DNA of 36,694 bases from Bacillota bacterium (GTDB taxonomy: Bacteria; Bacillota; UBA994), in assembly GCA_009773495.1 (NCBI GenBank), contig WSXW01000025.1, forward strand, positions 1 through 36,694, written 5' to 3'. Below are positions 14,660-22,180 of the stretch, piece by piece; within the stretch, counting starts at the first letter, position 1, and every line of letters begins with the position of its first letter. Below the pieces are notes generated by a model. The model had not been told where the DNA came from. It did not search any database and saw nothing but the letters and a program-made list of their open reading frames with translations. The translations under genes were made by a program, and so were the position numbers.

Positions 14660-15531
14660 TGGCTATTCTGATTAATGAAAACACACAGATCCTCATCCAG
14701 GGGATAACTGGTAAGTCCGGTGCTCTACAAGCCAAGGTGATGAAGCAATATGGCACTAAGGTTGTGGCGGGAGTCACACCTGGCAGGGGTGGCCAAGAAG
14801 TTGAGGGGGTACCTGTATACGATTTGGTTAGTGAAGCCGTAAGGGCCCACCGCATTGATGCAGCTATTAGTTTTGTTCCAGCTGTTTTTGCCAAGGACTC
14901 TTGTATGGAGATATTCGATGTCGGCATTAAGTTTCTGGTTCTCACTACTGAAGGTATTACAGACCATGACATGGTTGATATCGTGGCTTATGCGCGTACT
15001 AAGGGTGCCCGTATTTTAGGACCTGGTACTGCTGGCCTAATTTCTCCAGGTAAGAGCAAGGCAGGAGCTCATCCACCGCGTATGTACACGGAAGGACGCG
15101 TGGGAGTTATTTCCAAAAGTGGCGCTCTCTCTTATGAGGTTGGCAAGAACCTAACCGAGGCCGGTATCGGCCAATCCACTGTTCTCTCAGTGGGTGGAGG
15201 TCCAGTTTGGGGCATGACGCAAAAAGATGTCGTCGAATTATTCCAAGCTGACCCAGAAACAGAAATCATAGTTCTACTGGGTGAAATTGGCGGAACCATG
15301 GAAGAGGAAGCCGCCGAGTATATTACGAATCACCTGAATAAGCCAGTGGTGACGATGATTGTTGGGAGGGCCGCTCCCGTAGGTAAATCGCTGGGTCATG
15401 CAGGTGCCATTATTGAAGGCAACAAGGGCACGGCTGCTGCAAAGCTCGAGCTACTACAGAAGGCTGGGGCGCGGATTGCGTCGTCGCCACGTGAGATCAT
15501 TCAGATTATCAAAGAGATGAGGGGGGAGTAA
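14659..15531 (+). CDS. sucD: ADP-forming acyl-CoA synthetase, alpha subunit (SucD family)
   Basis: This 290-residue protein has the SucD layout: a CoA-binding Rossmann domain (NTQILIQGITGKSGALQAK, VVAGVTPGRGGQEVEGVPVY) and a ligase domain with the phosphorylated histidine in GKSLGHAGAIIEGNKGTAAA. GEIGGTMEEEAAEYI is also typical. Two normally very conserved stretches differ. The usual GIMPG-H region reads GAHPPRMYTEG, and the usual GGDP-(I/V)-x-G reads SVGGGPVWGMTQKDVV. These may mean a different acyl substrate from succinate; I infer this and cannot prove it. The start overlaps the last base of sucC, and the korD start follows within 2 bases. Confidence 0.88.
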   Translation: MAILINENTQILIQGITGKSGALQAKVMKQYGTKVVAGVTPGRGGQEVEGVPVYDLVSEAVRAHRIDAAISFVPAVFAKDSCMEIFDVGIKFLVLTTEGITDHDMVDIVAYARTKGARILGPGTAGLISPGKSKAGAHPPRMYTEGRVGVISKSGALSYEVGKNLTEAGIGQSTVLSVGGGPVWGMTQKDVVELFQADPETEIIVLLGEIGGTMEEEAAEYITNHLNKPVVTMIVGRAAPVGKSLGHAGAIIEGNKGTAAAKLELLQKAGARIASSPREIIQIIKEMRGE

Positions 15532-15532
15532 G

Positions 15533-15745
15533 GTGACTGTACACATTGATACACCTTTGTGCAAAGGCTGTGCCCTCTGTGCCCGTTATTGTCCACGCGA
15601 CGTACTAGTTATGACCGAAGTAACTAACCGTAAGGGTTTTAATGTGGTTGGTGTGATTAACCCCGAGAATTGCATTAACTGCAGGTTGTGCGAAATGTAC
15701 TGCCCCGACTTGGCAATTGCCATTGAGGTCCCTGCTAAAAAGTAA
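15533..15745 (+). CDS. korD: 2-oxoacid:ferredoxin oxidoreductase, delta subunit (2x4Fe-4S ferredoxin)
   Basis: This 70-residue protein has two complete 4Fe-4S motifs, CKGCALCARYCP (near 10-21) and CINCRLCEMYCP (near 44-55), each followed by short beta structure. It carries electrons from the KorAB active site to free ferredoxin. The start is GTG at 15533, with GGGGGGAG upstream inside sucD. Its placement after sucD, rather than next to korABC, supports the idea that oxidoreductase and acyl-CoA ligase are made together as one functional unit. Confidence 0.92.
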   Translation: MTVHIDTPLCKGCALCARYCPRDVLVMTEVTNRKGFNVVGVINPENCINCRLCEMYCPDLAIAIEVPAKK

Positions 15746-15769
15746 ATTTAGTTTACAGGAGGTCGTAAA

Positions 15770-16738
15770 ATGCCAGTTACACTTAAAGACGTGCAAGTAG
15801 CTGCCGAGAGAATCCGGGAGCACGTTAAGCATACACCGCTGGTAAGGGCTGAAAAGCTAGACGAGAAGCTCGGCTGCCAAGTGTACTTCAAGCCAGAGTG
15901 CTTACAGGTAACCGGCTCCTTTAAACTACGTGGTGCAACAAACAAGATCCTTTCTCTTTCCGACAAGGATAGAGCTAAGGGAGTTATTGCTTCTTCCTCT
16001 GGCAACCACGCTCAAGGTGTGGCCTATGCAGCCCGTGCTCTTGATGTAAAAGCGACATTGGTTCTGCCTGTAAATGCTCCTAAGTCTAAGATTGAAGGAA
16101 CAAAGGCTTTCGGTGCAGAGGTAGTACTACACGGTTACGATTCCATCCAAAGATACGAAAAGCTTTACGAGATCCAGGCAGAAAAAGGCTACACCTTGGT
16201 ACATTCCTACAATGATCCTCAACTGATTGCAGGGCAAGGTACCGTTGGCTACGAGATCATGCAAGACCTTTCGGATGTAGATGTAGTAGTTGTTCCCCTG
16301 GGTGGCGGCGGTATACTCGCCGGTGTGGCTGTGGCACTAAAAGAGACAAACCCCAATGTAAGGGTAATCGGAGTTGAGCCAGCAGCTATCCCTAGGTACT
16401 CTGCGAGCCGTAAGGCGGGCAAGCCTGTAGAAGTACCCATGCAGGACACTTTAGCTGACGGTCTTATGATTACTAAGACTGGTGACAACACGTACCCGCT
16501 CATAGAGAAGTATGTAGATGAGATCGTTTCTGTTTCTGACGATCATATCTATCCAGCGTTGTGCGAGATTCTGTTCAAGACCAAATTGCTGGTTGAACCT
16601 TCCGCTGCTATTGGGGTGGCCGCGGCATTGGCGGGGCTTATTAGCTTTAGGCCCGAGGAGAAAGTTTGCTTTGTTCTTACCGGTGGCAACATTGACCCTG
16701 ATCGACTGATTAAGGTAGTAGCGCAAAGCATTATGTAG
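15770..16738 (+). CDS. tdcB: Threonine ammonia-lyase, catabolic type
   Basis: The product has 322 residues and the fold-type II PLP fold. The Schiff-base lysine is K52 in TGSFKLRGATNKI. SSSGNHAQGVAYAAR near 74-88 binds the substrate carboxylate, and GGGGILAGVAVAL near 176 binds the PLP phosphate. It lacks the C-terminal ACT-type regulatory domain of biosynthetic IlvA (about 510 residues), so it fits the short catabolic form. It turns threonine (or serine) into 2-oxobutyrate (or pyruvate) and ammonia. 2-Oxobutyrate is a natural substrate for the KorABCD enzyme encoded upstream, which would give propionyl-CoA. A strong CAGGAGG precedes the ATG, 24 bases after korD. Related serine/threonine dehydratases or racemases share these motifs. 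Confidence 0.85.
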   Translation: MPVTLKDVQVAAERIREHVKHTPLVRAEKLDEKLGCQVYFKPECLQVTGSFKLRGATNKILSLSDKDRAKGVIASSSGNHAQGVAYAARALDVKATLVLPVNAPKSKIEGTKAFGAEVVLHGYDSIQRYEKLYEIQAEKGYTLVHSYNDPQLIAGQGTVGYEIMQDLSDVDVVVVPLGGGGILAGVAVALKETNPNVRVIGVEPAAIPRYSASRKAGKPVEVPMQDTLADGLMITKTGDNTYPLIEKYVDEIVSVSDDHIYPALCEILFKTKLLVEPSAAIGVAAALAGLISFRPEEKVCFVLTGGNIDPDRLIKVVAQSIM

Positions 16739-16768
16739 ATAACCGCTGTGAGTAAAGGGGGAATAAGA

Positions 16769-17941
16769 ATGGTTAAGAAACAAGCCCATAAAATGGAGAA
16801 CGTGCCCTTCTCATCTATTCGCAAGGTCTTTGCTGAAGTAGACAAGCTTAAGGCACAGGGCAAGGACATCATTAGCCTAGGCATAGGCGAGCCGGATTTT
16901 CACACACCAAGGCATATTACCGAGGCCCTAGCAGAGGCAGCTCGCCGTGGCGAAACCCATTATACGCCTAATAAGGGTATTGCGCAGCTACGCGAGGCCA
17001 TTGTAGCGAAGATCCGCAAGGATGCTGGTGTGGAGTACGACAGCGAGGAAATTATCTGTACCGTTGGTGGAACGGAAGGAGTCTATGTTGCTCTGACGAG
17101 TTTTCTCGATCCAGGGGATGAAGTATTGGTTCCCGATCCAGCCTGGCTCAACTACGTCCATGTCCCTACTATGAATGGGGCAACTGCTGTCTCTTATCAG
17201 CTCAGGGACGAGAGCAACTTCCAGATCGACGTTGATGCTATGCGTAAGCTGATTACAGAGCACACCACAATGTTAGTGTTGATTGATCCTAGCAATCCTA
17301 CCGGAGGAGTTCAGTCCTACGAAACCCTAGAGAGAGTTGCCCAACTTGCTGTGGAACATGACCTGCTGGTAGTCACTGACGAAATGTACGAACAATTGAT
17401 ATTCTCTGGGGCCAAGCATACCAGTATCGCGTCCTTCCCAGGCATGCGAGAAAGAACCATCATGCTCAATGGGTTCTCCAAGTCTTATGCTATGACAGGA
17501 TGGCGCCTAGGGTACATTGCTGCACCGCTAGAGCTAATCCAAGTAATGACTAGAACTCACATGTACACGGTTACACACACTGCATCGATGGTGCAGTGGG
17601 CCGGGCTGGTAGCTTTACAAGGGTCGCAAGATTGTGTGTGCGACATGGTAGCAGAGTTCGAGCGCCGGCGTAACTTTATGCTTGAAGCTGTTAGGAACAT
17701 GAAGGGGTTTAAATGCAACAAGCCCGATGGAGCCTTTTATCTCTTCCCGGAGGTTAGCGGGACAGGCATGACAGGTGAGGAACTAACCAAGTTTCTCTTG
17801 ACTGAAGCCGGAGTTGCTGTTGTTCCCGGCACTGCCTTTGGCGCCTATGGCAAGTACCACATCAGGATCTCGTTTGCTACGTCATTTGAGCGACTAGAAA
17901 AAGCTGCTGAGAGAATGAAGTCGGCTCTAAATAAACTATAG
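16769..17941 (+). CDS. Class I/II PLP aminotransferase (aspartate aminotransferase-like)
   Basis: The product has 390 residues. Fold-type I features: ISLGIGEPDFHTPRHITEAL near 35-54, HYTPNKGIAQLREAIV near 69-84, VLIDPSNPTGG near 170 (PLP/substrate), DEMYEQLIF near 200, the Schiff-base lysine in MLNGFSKSYAMTGWRLGY near 230-247, and the C-terminal arginine in YHIRISFATS. It moves an amino group between an amino acid and a 2-oxoacid, commonly with glutamate/2-oxoglutarate. The ATG at 16769 is chosen because AAAGGGGG precedes it; an in-frame GTG at 16748 lies upstream of that site. In this operon it would feed 2-oxoacids to KorABCD. Sequence does not fix which amino acid is used. Confidence 0.87.
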   Translation: MVKKQAHKMENVPFSSIRKVFAEVDKLKAQGKDIISLGIGEPDFHTPRHITEALAEAARRGETHYTPNKGIAQLREAIVAKIRKDAGVEYDSEEIICTVGGTEGVYVALTSFLDPGDEVLVPDPAWLNYVHVPTMNGATAVSYQLRDESNFQIDVDAMRKLITEHTTMLVLIDPSNPTGGVQSYETLERVAQLAVEHDLLVVTDEMYEQLIFSGAKHTSIASFPGMRERTIMLNGFSKSYAMTGWRLGYIAAPLELIQVMTRTHMYTVTHTASMVQWAGLVALQGSQDCVCDMVAEFERRRNFMLEAVRNMKGFKCNKPDGAFYLFPEVSGTGMTGEELTKFLLTEAGVAVVPGTAFGAYGKYHIRISFATSFERLEKAAERMKSALNKL

Positions 17942-17953
17942 GAGGTGCAACAT

Positions 17954-19909
17954 TTGGAAACCGAACCGAAGAAGCTTATAACAGAAGCTACTCCTGATGG
18001 TGAAGCCCTAATTCGGGAAAAAGACCGTGAGTCGGACTACAGAAATAAGCTAGATAAGCATTGGAAAAAAATCGTTGCCGTAATCTCTTGTGTTTACATT
18101 GCCTACCATATGTACACATCGCGCATGGGAATGCCAGAAATCGTTAAGCATCGTGCCATCCACGTAGGTTTTATCCTCATACTAGTCTGGCTTTACTATC
18201 CTGCAACAAAGAAATCCCCTAAGAATAAACCAACTCCATTAGACTTAGGTCTGGTGGTAGCAACTGTAATTATGGTCGGCTACACATATCTTACACGAGA
18301 TGCTTTTGCACTACGCGGTGGTGTAGCGTTGCCGATGGATTATGTCATGGGTGCCATCGCCTTTGTATTGCTTCTTGAGTCTTGCCGCCGTGTGGTAGGG
18401 CCTCAGCTACTAATCCTAGTGCTGGTATTCCTGCTCTATGCGTGGGGCGGAAGTTTTGTACCTGGGGTGCTCTCACATCGCGGTTACAGCATACAGCGCA
18501 TTATCTATCAGAACTATTTAACTACCGGAGGAATATGGGGGCAGCCCATAGGGGTTTCGGCCACCTACCTTATTATTTTTATCGTCCTTGGGTCGGTCTT
18601 GGAGAAGAGTGGACTCGGTCAATTGTTTAATGACTTAGCCATGGCTGCGAGTGGCCGCATGGTTGGTGGACCTGCTAAGGTGGCTGTAGTTTCTAGCGCC
18701 TTGGTGGGTATGATCAGCGGCAGCGCTGCTAGTAACGTCGCTACCACGGGGGCCTTTACGATCCCTTTAATGAAGCGCGTTGGTTACAAGCCTTATTTTG
18801 CAGGCGCAATTGAAGCGGCAGCCTCTACAGGTGGTCAGTTTATGCCCCCGATTATGGGTTCGGTTGCATTTATCATGGCAGAATTCATCGGTGTTCCTTA
18901 CCTAACAATAGCTGCTGCCGCGGTTATCCCTGCCCTGCTGTACTTCGCGGGTGTGTTCTTCCAGATTGACCTGCGTGCCCGTCGTATGGGACTTAAAGGT
19001 TTGGACGACTCCGATATTCCCGATGCATGGGATACAGTGAAGAAATACGGTCATATGATCATTCCTATGTTTGTGCTAGTCTACCTGCTCTATATCGGTC
19101 GCACCCCTCTTTATGCCGCATTCTACACGGTTGTTTATACCGTTGCTCTCTCCTGGGTGCGCAAAGAGACTCGCATAGGGCTCAAAGAGCTCGTGACAGT
19201 CTGTGTCGCCTCAGCTCGAAGCAGTCTGGCCATTGGTGTGGCCATGGCTAATGCCGGTTTCGTGGTAGCGGTTCTTTCTATGACCGGTATTGGTATTATC
19301 TTAGCTGACAATATCGTGGCACTCTCTGGTGGTAACCTGATGGTTGCGTTAATCCTCTGTATGGTTGTTTCCATCATCTTAGGTATGGGTCTCCCAACTA
19401 CCGCCTGTTACGTCATTTCATCATCTATAGCAGTACCCATTCTGAGACAGATGGGTGTTCCAGTATTCCAAGCTCACTTCTTCGTGCTTTACTTTGCGTG
19501 TCTTTCAACGATAACGCCTCCCGTAGCGCTAGCAGCCTATGTTGGTGCCGGTATGGCTGGGGCAGATACCAACCAAGTAGGGTGGACAGCCTTTAAGCTA
19601 GCTCTTGCAGGTTTTATTGTTCCCTTCTTCTTTATCTACTCTCCGGCAATGCTTCTCATAGGTTCTAGCAACGGGATTGCATGGGCAGCGATCACCGGGT
19701 TGATTGGAACGGGCTTACTGGCTGTAACAGTTGAAGGTTTCTTGTTCATTGACCTGCCAATTTGGCTGCGTGCCCTCTTCATGGGAGCTGCAATAAATCT
19801 CATGGCTCCGGGCACCTTTAGCGATGCTATCGGTGCTGGATTAGCCGTCGTTGCCCTGCTGTGTGTCTATTTACTACGTCAAAGACACCAAAAAGCGCTC
19901 GTCGTTTAG
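17954..19909 (+). CDS. TRAP transporter fused small/large permease (DctQM-type)
   Basis: This integral membrane protein has about 651 residues. A charged N-terminus of about 40 residues is followed by four membrane segments (for example IVAVISCVYIAYHMY, AIHVGFILILVWLYY, DYVMGAIAFVLLLESC) corresponding to the small DctQ subunit. The large DctM-type permease follows, with PIGVSATYLIIFIVLGSVLE, AASGRMVGGPAKVAVVSSAL with SGSAASNVATTGAFTIPLMK, EAAASTGGQFMPPIMGSVAF, and ILGMGLPTTACYVISSSIAV. These last segments are the signature of 4TM/12TM TRAP fusions that work with TAXI binding proteins, using a Na+ or H+ gradient. The start is TTG at 17954, with AGGAGGTG seven bases upstream; it follows the aminotransferase by 12 bases. 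Confidence 0.9.
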   Translation: METEPKKLITEATPDGEALIREKDRESDYRNKLDKHWKKIVAVISCVYIAYHMYTSRMGMPEIVKHRAIHVGFILILVWLYYPATKKSPKNKPTPLDLGLVVATVIMVGYTYLTRDAFALRGGVALPMDYVMGAIAFVLLLESCRRVVGPQLLILVLVFLLYAWGGSFVPGVLSHRGYSIQRIIYQNYLTTGGIWGQPIGVSATYLIIFIVLGSVLEKSGLGQLFNDLAMAASGRMVGGPAKVAVVSSALVGMISGSAASNVATTGAFTIPLMKRVGYKPYFAGAIEAAASTGGQFMPPIMGSVAFIMAEFIGVPYLTIAAAAVIPALLYFAGVFFQIDLRARRMGLKGLDDSDIPDAWDTVKKYGHMIIPMFVLVYLLYIGRTPLYAAFYTVVYTVALSWVRKETRIGLKELVTVCVASARSSLAIGVAMANAGFVVAVLSMTGIGIILADNIVALSGGNLMVALILCMVVSIILGMGLPTTACYVISSSIAVPILRQMGVPVFQAHFFVLYFACLSTITPPVALAAYVGAGMAGADTNQVGWTAFKLALAGFIVPFFFIYSPAMLLIGSSNGIAWAAITGLIGTGLLAVTVEGFLFIDLPIWLRALFMGAAINLMAPGTFSDAIGAGLAVVALLCVYLLRQRHQKALVV

Positions 19910-19999
19910 GCAATAAGGTAGTTCAGATTTTTGGGGAGCGCACTATCCGTAAGCTATTTTGACGCCCCCAAAATAAGAAAATAAAAGGAGGTCAATTGA

Positions 20000-21007
20000 A
20001 TGTCACAGGGGTTAAAGAAATCTGCGTTGTTCGCTCTGATTCTGGTAATCGCTATGGTCGCTGTAGCATGTGCACCCAAAGCCCCGGTCACTCCGGGAAC
20101 GACAACCCCGCCTAAGACTGTCCATATTACTATGGGTACAGCTGGTGTAGGTGGCACCAACTATCCGCTTGGTATCGCTATGGCTTCCCTTTGGAATGCA
20201 AATATTCCCGGAGTTAAAGCAGTTGCTATTGCTACTGCAGGTTCGCCAAATAACATTGACCTGCTCCGTCAAAAAGAAGCTGAAGTTGCTGTATGCCGCT
20301 CACTTGAGGCTTACCGCGCCACAAACGGTATTGCGCCGTATCCAGAAAAGATGCCTTGGCTTCGCTCGATCACAGGTGGCTTGTTTGTTGACGCAATGCA
20401 AGTCGTGGGCGTAAACGGTAAGGTTAAAAGCATCTCAGAATTTAAGGGCAAGAGAATAGGCGTAGGTCCTATCGGTAGCGGTAGCGAAGTAGACGCCCGT
20501 GAGATTATTAAGGCTCATAATATGATTTACGAGGATATGCAAATCTTCTACGTTGAGCCTGCTCAAGCCATTGAAATGATTGACGATGGTTTGCTTGACG
20601 GTGCCGTTGTTGGAGTTGCTCTCGGTTCTGCTGCCATTCAAGAGTTGATGCTTGGCGGACACGTTACACTACTGCCGATAGAAGACGAGTTCTTTGCTAA
20701 TCTCAAGGCTGCTAACGAATTACTTGTGCGAACTACTATCCCGGCTAACCTCTATCCTAAGCAAGATTACACTGTAAAGACGGCCGCTGCTCCTCCAGAT
20801 ATTATTATCGCTCGTGCTGATCTGGATGAAGAACTCGCTTACAACATGACTAAGACACTCTATGAAAACCTCAACGCTATACACAATGTAGCTGTTCTTC
20901 TCCAGCAATTTACTTCTAACCTCGTTCTTCCAGAGAAGGATATGCTCATCCCTTACCATCCTGGTACCAAGAAATACTTCCAAGAGAAGGGTTGGTTACC
21001 TAAGTAA
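20000..21007 (+). CDS. TAXI-family TRAP transporter solute-binding lipoprotein
   Basis: The product has 335 residues. A lipoprotein signal (KKSALFALILVIAMVAVAC) has its lipobox Cys at residue 24, followed by a PTPGTTTPPK-type linker. The mature part begins VHITMGTAGVGGTNYPLGIA, the hallmark of TAXI (TRAP-associated extracytoplasmic immunogenic) proteins, followed by KEAEVAVCRSLEAYRATNG, FKGKRIGVGPIGSGSEVDAR and DGLLDGAVVGVALGSAAIQE. It captures the solute outside the membrane and hands it to the permease encoded just upstream. Characterised TAXI proteins bind glutamate or related acids, which fits the operon's 2-oxoacid enzymes, but this protein's ligand is unknown. AGGAGG precedes the ATG at 20000. 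A loose TTTTGGGG/CCCCAAAA hairpin lies in the 90-base gap before it. Confidence 0.92.
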   Translation: MSQGLKKSALFALILVIAMVAVACAPKAPVTPGTTTPPKTVHITMGTAGVGGTNYPLGIAMASLWNANIPGVKAVAIATAGSPNNIDLLRQKEAEVAVCRSLEAYRATNGIAPYPEKMPWLRSITGGLFVDAMQVVGVNGKVKSISEFKGKRIGVGPIGSGSEVDAREIIKAHNMIYEDMQIFYVEPAQAIEMIDDGLLDGAVVGVALGSAAIQELMLGGHVTLLPIEDEFFANLKAANELLVRTTIPANLYPKQDYTVKTAAAPPDIIIARADLDEELAYNMTKTLYENLNAIHNVAVLLQQFTSNLVLPEKDMLIPYHPGTKKYFQEKGWLPK

Positions 21008-21080
21008 ACCTCAACCAACTGCACCACAGTAATTCATCCTCGGTGGTGACCATGGCTAATACTTTGGAATAAAAAAAGGA

Positions 21081-21121
21081 AAAAGACCTCCGCTAGTACT
21101 TGTGGCTAGGGAGGTTTTTTG
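21081..21121 (+). terminator. Terminator at the end of the kor/TRAP operon
   Basis: ACCTCCGCTAG pairs with CTAGGGAGGT (one bulged base), with a loop of about 9 bases, followed by six T residues. It closes the operon after the TAXI gene. Confidence 0.9.
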
Positions 21122-21164
21122 CGCTGTGTTATGATTAGATGAGTTTAGGCTTGGAGGAGAGTAC

Positions 21165-22070
21165 ATGAAAAAAGCTATTCTTGTAATTGTGATAGCCCTA
21201 TTAATGGGGGGCGGAGGATGGTACTTTGGTTTACATCAAACTAACGGCGAGATTGCACGAGAGCACGTTGCTTTTTGGACTGAGCTTACACGTAGTAGCG
21301 GAGAAGATATTGTGTCCTTCACCAACTACTATGGCCTTGCGGCATATCAGGGTGACATGGTGTCACTAATAGAGTCGGGCCTGCAGTCGGCTAACCCAGT
21401 CGTACGTTGGCTTGCTGCATACGAGATAATAGAATACACGAGCACACCTTCTGCCCCCCGTCTAAGGGCTGCTGTGGCTAGGCTCAACGACGACCCGGTC
21501 GAAGAGGTAAAGCAGGCGGCTCGCTTGGCGATGTCGTTTATTGATGGAAACTATAAGTATCATTCTAGGGTAAAGGCGGCTGTAGATAACACTTTCTATA
21601 TCTATTACCGTTATCACGGGGCCCAATATAACGACGGGCAAGTGTGGATAGTCAAGAACGATAAAGTGTCGATACTAGAAGAAGTCGAAGGGAGCATTTA
21701 CAATTTGCATTTGTCCTTCGATTCTAATTTGATTGCAGTAAATTACGGTGGTCGTACTTGGGGGGCCCTCAGCCTAATTAACGTAACCTCGGGGACAATA
21801 ACAGATGTGCTACCTTGGATATTCCTAGAGTCACAGGGTATTGAGATCTTTGGCACACATCCGAGAACTGATCCCTACGTTGTGTTCCGTGAATGGGGCC
21901 AAGATTCTAGCCAGATGCTGCTGTATTATGCTTATCACACGTCGGACTATGAGCGTATGTATGGCCATGCGGTTTATGACGTGGCTACAAACAAGGTGCT
22001 CCGCGCTACCGCGCCACGACTACAGACTGATGTAATCATTATTGATAAGACGGCGCTTGACTGGAAATAA
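21165..22070 (+). CDS. Exported or membrane-anchored protein with HEAT-like repeats, function unknown
   Basis: The product has 301 residues. A single N-terminal hydrophobic segment (KKAILVIVIALLMGGGGWYF) serves as signal or anchor. Residues about 55-130 look like two HEAT/Armadillo-type helical pairs (GDMVSLIESGLQSANPVVRW, LAAYEIIEYTS, LRAAVARLNDDPVEEVKQAA). Residues 135-301 are beta-rich with blade-like units (IYYRYHGAQYNDGQVWIVKN, LHLSFDSNLIAVNYGG, LSLINVTSGTITDVLPW), recalling a partial beta-propeller. No catalytic motif is seen. GGAGGAG precedes the ATG at 21165. It is separated from the operon upstream by a terminator; a TATGAT element near 21128 may be its -10. I do not recognise the family. 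Confidence 0.7.
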   Translation: MKKAILVIVIALLMGGGGWYFGLHQTNGEIAREHVAFWTELTRSSGEDIVSFTNYYGLAAYQGDMVSLIESGLQSANPVVRWLAAYEIIEYTSTPSAPRLRAAVARLNDDPVEEVKQAARLAMSFIDGNYKYHSRVKAAVDNTFYIYYRYHGAQYNDGQVWIVKNDKVSILEEVEGSIYNLHLSFDSNLIAVNYGGRTWGALSLINVTSGTITDVLPWIFLESQGIEIFGTHPRTDPYVVFREWGQDSSQMLLYYAYHTSDYERMYGHAVYDVATNKVLRATAPRLQTDVIIIDKTALDWK

Positions 22071-22180
22071 ACCCGGGGTGCGGCACAATATGGAACCATT
22101 CAACCAAGGACTCACGGAAATCAGGGGAGTCGGGAGGTGGGGGCGTGGCTAGTAGGCATGAAAGTAAAGGAGGCTGGACA

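Noticed and set aside
19910-19999. Terminator between TRAP permease and TAXI gene
   Set aside because: TTTTGGGG/CCCCAAAA can pair, but across a loop of about 30 bases and without a following T-run, so true termination is unlikely.
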